Made by a program: the position numbers and the translations under genes
Notes under the pieces: generated by a model
What the model was told of the DNA's origin: nothing
What the model saw: the letters and a program-made list of their open reading frames with translations, nothing else
Databases searched by the model: none
Part shown: positions 55,124-63,410 of the stretch, in pieces
Layout of the letters: every line of letters begins with the position of its first letter
Position numbering within the stretch: the stretch's first letter is position 1
From: Neomicrococcus aestuarii
GTDB taxonomy: Bacteria; Actinomycetota; Actinomycetes; Actinomycetales; Micrococcaceae
Reading direction: 5' to 3'
Assembly: GCF_014201135.1 (NCBI RefSeq)
Contig: NZ_JACHDR010000001.1
Location: 310,001-374,000, forward strand
Length of the DNA stretch: 64,000 bases

Positions 55124-57162
55124 TCGATGAGGAGCTGAACGGCGCCGAGCGCGTTGATGAACTGCTGACGCTTGCCGTGTCCAAAATGGGCGGGCAAGCG
55201 CGTTCCGGGCAACACGAAATGGCCCAAAAGGTGATCGAATCCTTTGAAAAGGGTGGGCACCTTTTGGTCCAGGCCGGCACCGGAACGGGAAAGTCTTTGG
55301 GGTACCTGGTGCCCTCGATTTATCACTCGCTCAGCGCCGAGAAGCCCATCATCATCTCCACCGCTACTCTGGCGCTCCAAAGCCAGATTGTGGGCCGTGA
55401 CCTTCCGCGGCTCTTGAAGAACCTGGAACCCGAGTTACCTCGTCCCGTGGATGCGGTCCTGCTGAAGGGCCGCTCCAACTACGTGTGCAAGCACAAGCTG
55501 GGCGGGGGATACCCGGAGGAGCCCACGGATGCGCTGTTCGATTGGGCCGACGGTGCGGCCGCCGCTCCCCATCAAGCTGCCTCGCCTTCGAGCGCTCTGG
55601 GGCAAGAAATTGTTCGTTTGCGGGATTGGGCTGAAGACACCGAAACCGGTGACCGCGACGAGTTGACGCCCGGCGTCTCGGACAAGGCCTGGCGCCAGGT
55701 GTCCGTCAGCGCGATCGAGTGCCTAGGGTCGCAACGCTGCCCTATGGCGGAAGAGTGTTTCAGCGAGTTGGCCCGTAAAAAGGCTGCGCAAGCCGACATT
55801 GTGGTCACCAACCACGCGCTCTTGGCGATCGCCGCTTTCGAAGGTCTTGCCGTCCTGCCAGAGTTCGACATTGTGGTGGTGGATGAAGCCCACGAGCTCG
55901 AGGATCGTGTCACCAATTCGGTGACCAAGCCGCTGTCCGTCGCCACGATCTCCGCGGCTGCCAGTGCGGCACGCAAGCACGCCAAAGTCATTGTGGAGCC
56001 ACTCGAACGAGCCAATAGAGCCTTCGAGGAATCCGTCTCTAGCGTGTCTGATGGTCTTTTGCCACGCGGTATTACCGAGGAGCAACGAGAAGCGCTCACC
56101 ATGGTGCGGGAGGCCGCCCGCGTGGTTGCCTCGGATATCAAGATTGACTCTGCGAATCCGGACGGAGCCATGCAGATGGCGAAGTCGCAGATCATGTACA
56201 TCGTGGAACAAGCCGAGCGTCTCTTGGAAGCTTCTCCCCAGTACGACGTCGTGTGGGCGGCTCGCCCGCGCGAGTTTGTGCCTGGTAGTGGGTACCAGTC
56301 CGCATCAGAAGATTCCCCCGCAGTTCTGCACGTCGCCCCACTTTCTGTGGGAATGCAACTGAGGGAGGGGCTCTTCGCAGATCGTACCGTCGTGCTCACG
56401 AGCGCAACGCTAGCGATTGGCGCGGCGTTCGATACCGCCGCCGGAAACCTTGGGCTCAGAGGCGATGGTGCGCCGTCGTGGTCCGGAATCGACGTCGGCA
56501 GCCCGTTTGACTACTCCAAGCAGGGTGTCCTCTACGTGGCGAAGCACCTTGACGCACCCTCGCGAGACGTCAACCCACGCACATACGACGAGATCGAGCG
56601 ATTGATCAACGCCTCCGAAGGCGGAACGCTCGCCCTCTTCTCCTCCCGCCGAGCGGCCGAAGAAGCCGCCGAAGAACTGCGGCGTCGCGTGGACTATGAC
56701 ATTTTGTGCCAAGGCGAATCGAGCATGAAGGCACTCGTCGAAGAGTTCTCTGAGAATGAAGCTACGTGTCTCTTCGGCACCATGTCCTTGTGGCAAGGCG
56801 TTGACGTCCCGGGCACCTCATGCCGACTTGTCATCATTGACCGAATTCCGTTCCCGCGCCCCGACGAACCCCTCGTGAAGGCACGCACACAGGACGTTGA
56901 TCGTCGCGGTGGCAGCGGCTTTATGAGCGTGTCCGTCAGTAGCGCGGCCACTAAGCTGGCGCAGGGTGCTGGCCGTCTGATTCGTTCCACGGATGATCGT
57001 GGCGTCGTCGCAATCTTGGATTCTCGTCTCGTCAGCCGGCGCTATGGAGGGTTCATCAAGGCGTCCCTGCCGCCAATGTGGTCCACCACGGATCCCGACG
57101 TCGTGACGGGTGTCCTTAAACGACTAGCGGCCGCCGCCAAGAATCAGGCGACGACCGCTTAG
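55120..57162 (+). CDS. DinG-like ATP-dependent DNA helicase (XPD/Rad3 type)
   Basis: 680-residue superfamily 2 iron-sulfur helicase. Walker A QAGTGTGKSLGYLVPS (about residue 48), four candidate cluster cysteines (NYVCKHKL, CLGSQRC, EECFSEL), DEAH box VVVDEAHELEDR, and motifs V-VI GVDVPGTSCRLVIIDRIPF and QGAGRLIRSTDDRGVV. Likely unwinds R-loops or replication intermediates. Whether it is LexA-controlled is unclear; no SOS box was seen before hflX. Start overlaps the hflX stop (ATGA). The stop codon lies within the first unit of a 14-bp repeat. Confidence 0.93.
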   Translation: MIDEELNGAERVDELLTLAVSKMGGQARSGQHEMAQKVIESFEKGGHLLVQAGTGTGKSLGYLVPSIYHSLSAEKPIIISTATLALQSQIVGRDLPRLLKNLEPELPRPVDAVLLKGRSNYVCKHKLGGGYPEEPTDALFDWADGAAAAPHQAASPSSALGQEIVRLRDWAEDTETGDRDELTPGVSDKAWRQVSVSAIECLGSQRCPMAEECFSELARKKAAQADIVVTNHALLAIAAFEGLAVLPEFDIVVVDEAHELEDRVTNSVTKPLSVATISAAASAARKHAKVIVEPLERANRAFEESVSSVSDGLLPRGITEEQREALTMVREAARVVASDIKIDSANPDGAMQMAKSQIMYIVEQAERLLEASPQYDVVWAARPREFVPGSGYQSASEDSPAVLHVAPLSVGMQLREGLFADRTVVLTSATLAIGAAFDTAAGNLGLRGDGAPSWSGIDVGSPFDYSKQGVLYVAKHLDAPSRDVNPRTYDEIERLINASEGGTLALFSSRRAAEEAAEELRRRVDYDILCQGESSMKALVEEFSENEATCLFGTMSLWQGVDVPGTSCRLVIIDRIPFPRPDEPLVKARTQDVDRRGGSGFMSVSVSSAATKLAQGAGRLIRSTDDRGVVAILDSRLVSRRYGGFIKASLPPMWSTTDPDVVTGVLKRLAAAAKNQATTA

Positions 57163-57222
57163 AAGCGACCCTTTCGAAGCGACCGCTCAGTAAAGACCGC
57201 TCAGTAAAGACCGCTGAGAAAC
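57153..57222 (+). repeat. Five 14-bp tandem units beginning in the dinG-like stop codon region
   Basis: GACCGCTTAGAAGC (contains the TAG stop), GACCCTTTCGAAGC, GACCGCTCAGTAAA twice, GACCGCTGAGAAAC. The first unit is partly coding; the rest fill the space towards the convergent lexA gene. Confidence 0.85.
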
Positions 57223-57254
57223 GAAATTAGAAATGAAACACGGATTGCTGCGAG

Positions 57255-58010
57255 CTAGATAGCGCGTAGGACGGAAACCACGCGACCCATGATGGTGGCG
57301 TGATCGCCCAAAATCGGTTCGTAGTTCGTGTTCTGCGGCAAAAGCCACGTGTGACCATCGCGCTGACGGAACGTCTTGACCGTGGCTTCATCGTCCAGCA
57401 GAGCCGCAACAATGTCTCCGTTATTGGCGGAGTTCTGGCGACGAACAACTACCCAGTCACCGTCCGCAATGGCGGCGTCGATCATTGAGTCGCCAGCGAC
57501 CTTCAGCATGAAGAGTTCGCCTTGACCGGTGAGAACTCGCGGCAAGAGCATGGTGTCTTCCACCGACTGCTCGGCAAGAATTGGTCCGCCGGCGGCGATA
57601 CGTCCCACGAGCGGAACGGCGACGAGATCGTCGTTATCTACGAAAACGGTGCGGCCTTCAGGTATAGAGGCGGACGTATCAGAGTTCTGGACCGAGGATT
57701 CCTTGGCGAAAGCTTTTTGCTCTTCAGCCCACTTCTTAGCCTCGACCTTTTCGATCAGCAATTCGATAGCACGGGGACGGTTAGGGTCACGACGGATGAC
57801 TCCACGCTGCTCGAGCTGTGCAAGCTGATAGGTCACGCTGGAAAGCGATGCTAGTCCGGCGGCGTCGCCGATCTCTCGCATGGTGGGAGGGTAGCTGTTT
57901 TCTTCGATCAAACGATGAATGACATCAACGATCTGAAGCTGCCGACTGGTGAGTCCTGGGAAGTGCGCGTTGGCACGTTCCTGAATCTTGGTCATTGTCC
58001 GCCGTGTCAT
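57255..58010 (-). CDS. lexA: SOS repressor LexA
   Basis: 251 residues. N-terminal winged [43 protein letters not shown] (key parts [20 protein letters not shown]). Autocleavage site Ala-Gly in [13 protein letters not shown]; catalytic Ser in [18 protein letters not shown] and Lys in [14 protein letters not shown]. An in-frame ATG 15 nt inside (MTKIQERA) is a possible alternative start. It is convergent with the dinG-like gene and divergent from a LysM gene, the layout shared with Mycobacterium, Corynebacterium and Bacillus. Confidence 0.97.
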   Translation of the reverse strand: MTRRTMTKIQERANAHFPGLTSRQLQIVDVIHRLIEENSYPPTMREIGDAAGLASLSSVTYQLAQLEQRGVIRRDPNRPRAIELLIEKVEAKKWAEEQKAFAKESSVQNSDTSASIPEGRTVFVDNDDLVAVPLVGRIAAGGPILAEQSVEDTMLLPRVLTGQGELFMLKVAGDSMIDAAIADGDWVVVRRQNSANNGDIVAALLDDEATVKTFRQRDGHTWLLPQNTNYEPILGDHATIMGRVVSVLRAI

Positions 58011-58306
58011 GTTCCGGTCCCGTCTCTTGCCGTCGATTGACGTTCCATCTTTTGACGAAAGTCCCCGAGTTTGCCTGCTGAATTCGGAATCTATGTTCTA
58101 AGTGTCAGTACCCGTGAGGACACTAGTTCTAGCAGCTTCCGTTGCACTAACACTACGGTACCTGCGCACGTCTTTGAAAGATTTGTTCGAGTGTGTCTCG
58201 ACAATCATCGAAGATACGTGCTAGAAATGTTCTATAGGTTTTCGAAGCAGTATTCGAGGCGGGGCGAAAAGTCGCCCAAGTCTTCGAAAGAATGAAGGGG
58301 AGAACA
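58011..58306. other. lexA-LysM gene divergent intergenic region
   Basis: About 295 nt carrying both promoters. TCGAAG/TTCGAG-type sequences are frequent (58197, 58208, 58242, 58283), one of them a good SOS box. No other gene seen. Confidence 0.6.
58242..58257 (+). promoter_or_regulatory. LexA (SOS) box between lexA and LysM gene
   Basis: TCGAAGCAGTATTCGA matches 10 of 12 fixed bases of TCGAAC-N4-GTTCGA and is a near-perfect palindrome with TCGAA/TTCGA arms. It lies 50 nt before the LysM gene and about 230 nt from lexA. Confidence 0.65.
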
Positions 58307-58714
58307 ATGACTATTGCCGCAATTTCATCGCCGTTCCGCGCGACTGCAGGCCGCTCGTCGTTGACCGATTTTTCGAAAGCACGTCCTCGCACGGCACAGC
58401 GACCGGCGAAGCTTCAACTCACCCGCAAGGGCCGTCTGGTGTTCATCGGGATCCCGTCCATGACCTTGGCAGCCGCCTTGCTGGCGCTCGTTGGGCTGTT
58501 CACCAGCCCCGTGCTGGCAGGATCCACGGCACCTTCAAGTGTTGACGCCGTCCAGGTCACCGTCTTGCAGGGTGACTCCTTGTGGAGCATCGCTGAAGCA
58601 GTGGCTCCAGGTCAGGATCCCCGCGAAACCATCGAACAGATTCAGGAATTGAACGTCATCGATGGCAAGACCTTGCGCGTTGGTCAGGAAATTTTCGTTC
58701 CGGTTCACCCATAA
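58307..58714 (+). CDS. Membrane-anchored LysM protein, probable SOS cell-division inhibitor
   Basis: 135 residues: basic N-terminus, one membrane helix (about 46-68, VFIGIPSMTLAAALLALVGL), and one LysM domain outside (about 82-133, VTVLQGDSLWSIAEAVAPGQD and LRVGQEIFVPVHP). This is the architecture and position of YneA (Bacillus), ChiZ/Rv2719c (mycobacteria) and DivS (Corynebacterium), all divergent from lexA, SOS-induced and blocking septation. The ATG after AAGGGGAG is chosen over one 15 nt upstream. Function is inferred from context and architecture. Confidence 0.85.
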   Translation: MTIAAISSPFRATAGRSSLTDFSKARPRTAQRPAKLQLTRKGRLVFIGIPSMTLAAALLALVGLFTSPVLAGSTAPSSVDAVQVTVLQGDSLWSIAEAVAPGQDPRETIEQIQELNVIDGKTLRVGQEIFVPVHP

Positions 58715-58724
58715 CCGAACTTCG

Positions 58725-58779
58725 CCACTGGAACGCCACTGGAACTAGGACCACTGGAACTAGGACCACTGGAACTAGG
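58725..58779 (+). repeat. 15-bp tandem repeat after the LysM gene
   Basis: CCACTGGAACTAGGA occurs at 58736, 58751 and 58766 (last base differs), preceded by a partial CCACTGGAACG at 58725. It begins 11 nt after the stop codon. Confidence 0.9.
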
Positions 58780-58910
58780 TCGGTCCGCGGGGAATGGGGC
58801 TGGCCTGGAGCCGGCCGGGAGTCAGTGTAGCGACAGATATCACTACGTGCATTCCAGTCATGACGACTCAAAATTCCGGTCCGCTGTTCGTCTTTGCCTA
58901 GAATTGACTG

Positions 58911-60038
58911 GTGAATCAGTCAATGGATCCTTTTGAACGTCTGCCGCTTCGGGACAACCTTCGCGGACTGAAGCCGTATGGTGCGCCACAGCTTGACGTG
59001 CCGAACATGCTCAACGTCAACGAGAACACTCATCCGCTTCCTGTTGAAGTACGTGATTCCATTGCCGAGGACGTGCGCGCAGCAGCTGCGAACCTCAATC
59101 GCTACCCGGACCGCGAGTTCTCAGAACTACGCGAACGCCTGGCCGGCTACTTGGGGCACAACCTAACAGCCGCAAACATCTGGGCCGGCAACGGTTCCAA
59201 CGAGGTTCTCCAGCACATCCTCCAAGCGTTCGGTGGACCAGGCCGCTCGGCCATGGGTTTCCCTCCCACCTACTCGATGTACCCGCTCCTTGCTGCCGGT
59301 ACCGACACCGAATACATCAAGGGCGTCCGTGCAGACGACTTCGAACTAAGCGCCGAGTCCGCAGCTCAGCAGGTTCGTGAAGCACAGCCAAACATTGTCT
59401 TCTTGTGCTCGCCCAACAACCCCACCGGCACCGCACTTGGCCTTGACGTCATCAAGGCCGTGTACGACGCAGGGGAAGCCTCCAACGCCATCATCATTGT
59501 GGACGAGGCTTACGCAGAGTTCTCCCACGTCGGAACTCCTTCAGCACTCACCTTGCTCGAGGGCCGTGAGCGGTTGATCGTCTCTCGAACCATGAGCAAA
59601 GCTTTCGCTCTGGCCGGCGCGCGTTTGGGTTACATGGCCGCAGCGCCATCTGTCGCAGATGCCATGCGCCTAGTGCGCTTGCCGTACCACTTGTCAGCAG
59701 TAACCCAAGCAACTGCTAACGCAGCACTCAAGCACGTTGATGCCTTGTTGGCGAACGTCGAAGACATCAAGATGCAGCGCGATCGCATTGTCGACGAGCT
59801 CAAGCGCATGGGCCTCCAGCCAGCCTCGAGTGACTCGAACTTCGTCTTCTTTGGCGGCCTCGAGAACCCGGCACTCGTGTGGCAAGAACTCTTGAACCGC
59901 GGCGTACTGATTCGCGACGTGGGCATTCCAGGACACTTGCGCGTCACGGCTGGAACGGAAGCTGAAACCACCGCATTCCTGACCGGCCTCGAGGAAATTC
60001 TCGAAAAGTCTCAGTCGGACGCTGCGCCGATAGAATAG
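58911..60038 (+). CDS. hisC: Histidinol-phosphate aminotransferase
   Basis: 375-residue class II PLP aminotransferase in histidine synthesis. Motifs: LNVNENTHPLP near the start, NRYPDREFSELRERLAGYLG, GNGSNEVLQHILQAFGGPG, SPNNPTGTALG, DEAYAEFS, and the PLP lysine in SRTMSKAFALAGARLGY. The GTG start lies 6 nt after TAGAAT with no ribosome site, so the mRNA is probably leaderless. First gene of hisC-hisB-hisH-priA; hisD is normally the upstream neighbour but is not present here. Confidence 0.97.
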   Translation: MNQSMDPFERLPLRDNLRGLKPYGAPQLDVPNMLNVNENTHPLPVEVRDSIAEDVRAAAANLNRYPDREFSELRERLAGYLGHNLTAANIWAGNGSNEVLQHILQAFGGPGRSAMGFPPTYSMYPLLAAGTDTEYIKGVRADDFELSAESAAQQVREAQPNIVFLCSPNNPTGTALGLDVIKAVYDAGEASNAIIIVDEAYAEFSHVGTPSALTLLEGRERLIVSRTMSKAFALAGARLGYMAAAPSVADAMRLVRLPYHLSAVTQATANAALKHVDALLANVEDIKMQRDRIVDELKRMGLQPASSDSNFVFFGGLENPALVWQELLNRGVLIRDVGIPGHLRVTAGTEAETTAFLTGLEEILEKSQSDAAPIE

Positions 60039-60168
60039 ATGTAGGTCCCGGAGGCAACCCATACCGTCCTCCTCATCAAGCGCCGCGTGACTCAAGGTCC
60101 GTGCGCGAGTTGGTCACCCGTGGCGGTGAGACCCCGCTGGTCGTAAGACCGCCTAACCGAAGGAATTC

Positions 60169-60789
60169 ATGTCTGCCGAATTGTTGAGCGGCCGTAGTGC
60201 CCGTATGGAACGCGCGACGAGCGAGTCGAGCGTCGTAGTGGAGCTGAACCTGGACGGCACGGGCCAGTCCAACATCGATACCTCGGTACCGTTCTACGAC
60301 CACATGCTGACGGCACTGTCCAAGCACTCCCTGATTGACCTGACGGTCAAGGCCACCGGTGACACTCACATCGACGTTCACCACACGGTAGAAGACATCG
60401 CCATCACTCTGGGCGAAGTCCTGAAGACCGCCTTGGGAAACAAGGCAGGCATTCGTCGCTTCGGCGAAGCCACCGTTCCACTGGATGAAGCCCTCGCCAA
60501 CGCCGTTGTGGACATCTCTGGTCGTCCTTTCATTGTTCACTCGGGTGAGCCGGCAGGTCAGGAGTACCACTTGATTGGTGGCCACTTCACGGGTTCGCTG
60601 ACCCGTCACATCTTTGAGGCCATTGCTTTGCACGCCGGCATTTGCATGCACATCACCCTCATCGGCGGCCGCGATCCGCACCACATCGTGGAAGCACAGT
60701 TCAAGGCTTTCGCTCGCGCGCTACGTCAGGCAGTCGAGCTGGACCCACGTATTGGTAATGCCATTCCTTCCACGAAGGGCGCTCTCTAG
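60169..60789 (+). CDS. hisB: Imidazoleglycerol-phosphate dehydratase
   Basis: 206-residue stand-alone dehydratase without the phosphatase domain of the enterobacterial fusion. Conserved manganese-binding motifs: [57 protein letters not shown] and [30 protein letters not shown] precedes the ATG. One nt separates its stop from hisH. Confidence 0.98.
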   Translation: MSAELLSGRSARMERATSESSVVVELNLDGTGQSNIDTSVPFYDHMLTALSKHSLIDLTVKATGDTHIDVHHTVEDIAITLGEVLKTALGNKAGIRRFGEATVPLDEALANAVVDISGRPFIVHSGEPAGQEYHLIGGHFTGSLTRHIFEAIALHAGICMHITLIGGRDPHHIVEAQFKAFARALRQAVELDPRIGNAIPSTKGAL

Positions 60790-60790
60790 G

Positions 60791-61429
60791 ATGTCCAAAC
60801 CCTCCGTTACCGTTCTGGACTACGGCTCCGGAAATGTTCGCTCCGCCGTTCGCGCCCTCGAACACGTGGGAGCCGAGGTCAAGCTCAGCCGCAACGCTGA
60901 CGATGTCCTGAACGCCCAGGGACTCTTGGTGCCAGGCGTGGGAGCCTTCGCAGCTGTCATGGACGCGCTCAAAAGCGTTGGTGCCCTCAACTGGATCGGC
61001 CGTCGCGTGGCTGGAAACCGCCCCGTGATGGGCATCTGCGTAGGCCACCAAATCCTGTTCGAAGAAGGCGTTGAACACGGCGTTCGCACCGAAGGTATGG
61101 GGGAGTGGCCCGGCAAGGTAGAGCTCTTGAAGGCCGACGTGGTTCCGCACATGGGCTGGAACACCGTTGAACCGGCTGAAGGTTCCCAACTGTTCAAGGG
61201 CATTGAGGATGAGCGCTTCTACTTTGTGCACTCCTATGCCGTTCAGGAATGGAACTTTGACGTCGCGCAACCGCGCATGAAGCCACCTGCCGTGACGTGG
61301 TCCCAGCACGGTGAGAGCCGCTTCATCGCTGGGGTCGAGAACGGACCGCTCAGCGCCGTCCAGTTCCACCCGGAGAAGTCCGGCGACGCTGGCGCGCAAC
61401 TCCTGCGGAACTGGCTGGAAACTCTCTAA
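60791..61429 (+). CDS. hisH: Imidazole glycerol phosphate synthase glutaminase subunit
   Basis: 212-residue class I glutamine amidotransferase that feeds ammonia to HisF. Catalytic Cys in [14 protein letters not shown] (about residue 80), His/Glu pair in [13 protein letters not shown]-terminal [20 protein letters not shown]. The ATG immediately following the hisB stop is chosen; the frame is open further upstream inside hisB. hisF is not in the window. Confidence 0.97.
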   Translation: MSKPSVTVLDYGSGNVRSAVRALEHVGAEVKLSRNADDVLNAQGLLVPGVGAFAAVMDALKSVGALNWIGRRVAGNRPVMGICVGHQILFEEGVEHGVRTEGMGEWPGKVELLKADVVPHMGWNTVEPAEGSQLFKGIEDERFYFVHSYAVQEWNFDVAQPRMKPPAVTWSQHGESRFIAGVENGPLSAVQFHPEKSGDAGAQLLRNWLETL

Positions 61430-61584
61430 TGTGGTCCATTGTCCTGATGGCCGTTGGCGGCCTGTTCATCGGCGGAGCGCTTTCGCTGCGTCAACAAAAG
61501 GCCCATATCTCGTGGATTATCACCGCGGCAGCCCTTGCGATCGTTTCGCTGGGCGCAGCGTGGGCGCTGACCTACAGCAACTAA
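61429..61584 (+). CDS. Small two-helix membrane protein, 51 residues
   Basis: Short frame that begins on the last base of the hisH stop codon (TAATG) and ends 42 nt before priA. It encodes [20 protein letters not shown], a short basic loop RQQKAHIS, and WIITAAALAIVSLGAAWALT, ending YSN. Two clean membrane helices with a positively charged turn and the coupled start make it a likely real gene; the role is unknown. Confidence 0.75.
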   Translation: MWSIVLMAVGGLFIGGALSLRQQKAHISWIITAAALAIVSLGAAWALTYSN

Positions 61585-61626
61585 CACACCTTCATTCTTA
61601 GCAAGACTCAAAAGATCGGAATATTC

Positions 61627-62361
61627 ATGGACACCAACATTCTTGAGCTCCTCCCCGCAGTTGACGTTGCGGACGGCCAGGCTGTCCGCTTGGTCCAGGG
61701 CGAAGCCGGCAGCGAAACCGGTTACGGCGATCCGTTGGAAGCCGCAATGGCGTGGCAGAACGACGGCGCCGAGTGGGTTCACTTGGTGGACTTGGACGCC
61801 GCTTTTGGTCGCGGAAATAACACGGACATCCTGCGCCGCGTCTCCGACGAATTGAACATCAGGGTAGAACTCTCCGGCGGCATCCGCGACGACGAGTCCC
61901 TCGAACGCGCCCTGGAATTTGGTGCAGCACGCGTGAATCTGGGAACCGCCGCTCTCGAGAACCCTGAATGGACGGCTCGTGCAATTGCCCGTCACGGCGA
62001 CAAGATCGCCGTGGGCCTCGATGTCCGCGGCACCACCCTCGCAGCGCGTGGCTGGACCAAGGAAGGCGGAGATCTCTGGGAGGTCTTGCAGCGCCTTGAG
62101 GACGCTGGCTGCGCTCGCTACGTGGTCACCGACGTCACCAAGGACGGAACCCTTCGCGGCCCCAACGTTGAGCTCTTGAAGCAGATGACGGAAAAGACCT
62201 CGAAACCAATCGTCGCTTCCGGCGGCATCTCTAGCCTCGACGACCTTCGTGTTCTCCGCGAGCTGGTCCCGTTCGGCGTCGAAGGCGCCATTGTGGGCAA
62301 AGCCCTCTACGCTGGCCGCTTCACGCTTCCTGAAGCACTCGATGTAGCCGGACGCCGCTAA
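61627..62361 (+). CDS. priA: Bifunctional HisA/TrpF isomerase (PriA)
   Basis: 244-residue TIM barrel that in actinobacteria catalyses both the HisA and TrpF isomerisations. Phosphate-binding and catalytic segments: [21 protein letters not shown] (catalytic Asp near residue 11, shown in part [15 protein letters not shown]), [47 protein letters not shown] and [16 protein letters not shown]. Whether TrpF activity is present cannot be read off directly, but the actinobacterial setting makes it likely. Confidence 0.94.
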   Translation: MDTNILELLPAVDVADGQAVRLVQGEAGSETGYGDPLEAAMAWQNDGAEWVHLVDLDAAFGRGNNTDILRRVSDELNIRVELSGGIRDDESLERALEFGAARVNLGTAALENPEWTARAIARHGDKIAVGLDVRGTTLAARGWTKEGGDLWEVLQRLEDAGCARYVVTDVTKDGTLRGPNVELLKQMTEKTSKPIVASGGISSLDDLRVLRELVPFGVEGAIVGKALYAGRFTLPEALDVAGRR

Positions 62362-62403
62362 ATCTCGTTTTAGCGGTCGCACGCTCACGCAACGAAAGAA
62401 CTC

Positions 62404-63321
62404 ATGTCGCACGATCACTCCCACGCCCACGGCGCTGAACGACACCTGCCCGGACACATCGCTGCCGCGTTGGCTCGGGCCGGTCAAGCCACGGACTCCG
62501 CTGGCGTGCCGTGGGCAGGGCGTGATCTCACCGACTCTGCGGATCCTCAGCACCAGTTCGAAAATGACAACGGCTTAGCCGTTCCGGAACTAGACAGTGC
62601 CGTGACGGAGTTCATCACCAGTGCTCCACCGAGCACCGCTGCGGACATCGCTGAGGCCGAGCAAAAGATAGTCGGTGCTCTGGCCCGCGCCCGCGTCTTC
62701 GTACCGGTCGTGGCAGAGCTGGCCGAAGGTGGACTCGGGGAACACGGTTTCGCCGAGGATAAGTCCTCAGACATGGCACTCGTGTGGCTTCAAGCTCCTG
62801 ACGGACGCAAAGCGCTTCCGATCTTTAGCGCGGTTGACCGGCTCACGCAGTGGCACCCGGAAGCGCGCCCCGTTGCCGTGTACGCAGCACGCGCAGCCCT
62901 CAGCGCCGTTGCGGAAGAAGCGCAGTTGTTGGTCTTGGACCCCGGCTGCAACGGAACCTTCGTGGTGCGCCGACCCGCTGTGTGGTCGCTGGCCCAACAG
63001 CAAGAGTGGACGCCCAGCTACATCGATCAAGACCTTCAAAAGAGCCTGGACCAGATCGCCCAGAACGAACCTCTGGTGGACGCGCTCGAGATCTCTCCTG
63101 GTCGAGGCGTTACCTCCCACAGCAGCACAGGCACTGTTCTTCCCGGGGGCGGAGCAGGACCCGAAGTACTCGTCACGGTGCACGTCACGGACGGCATCAC
63201 CGCCGAACAAGCTCAACTTGTTGCCCAATCGGTGGCTCGAAAACTAGGTGAGACTCAAGCTTTTGCGCTCGCAGTTGATACGGTCGAGCTGAGTGTCGCC
63301 CGCGGCCCGGCAATGTTCTAA
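62404..63321 (+). CDS. SseB family protein
   Basis: 305-residue soluble protein with the SseB domain (about residues 75-170: EQKIVGALARARVFVPVV, MALVWLQAPDGRKALPIFSA and WHPEARPVAVYAARAALSAV). The C-terminal domain (about 190-305) is the SseB C-terminal type, with GPEVLVTVHVTDGITAEQAQ. The N-terminus is His-rich (SHDHSHAHGAERHLPGH), an unusual feature that could bind metal. Function is unknown in actinobacteria; it commonly lies between priA and infC. Confidence 0.88.
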   Translation: MSHDHSHAHGAERHLPGHIAAALARAGQATDSAGVPWAGRDLTDSADPQHQFENDNGLAVPELDSAVTEFITSAPPSTAADIAEAEQKIVGALARARVFVPVVAELAEGGLGEHGFAEDKSSDMALVWLQAPDGRKALPIFSAVDRLTQWHPEARPVAVYAARAALSAVAEEAQLLVLDPGCNGTFVVRRPAVWSLAQQQEWTPSYIDQDLQKSLDQIAQNEPLVDALEISPGRGVTSHSSTGTVLPGGGAGPEVLVTVHVTDGITAEQAQLVAQSVARKLGETQAFALAVDTVELSVARGPAMF

Positions 63322-63410
63322 CGCCGGCACCTCGGCTACACATCTGTAACTACCTCTCGCAGCTGACATCTTGCAGCTGAAACCTCGAAGCAGAAACACG
63401 GAGCGGTTCG

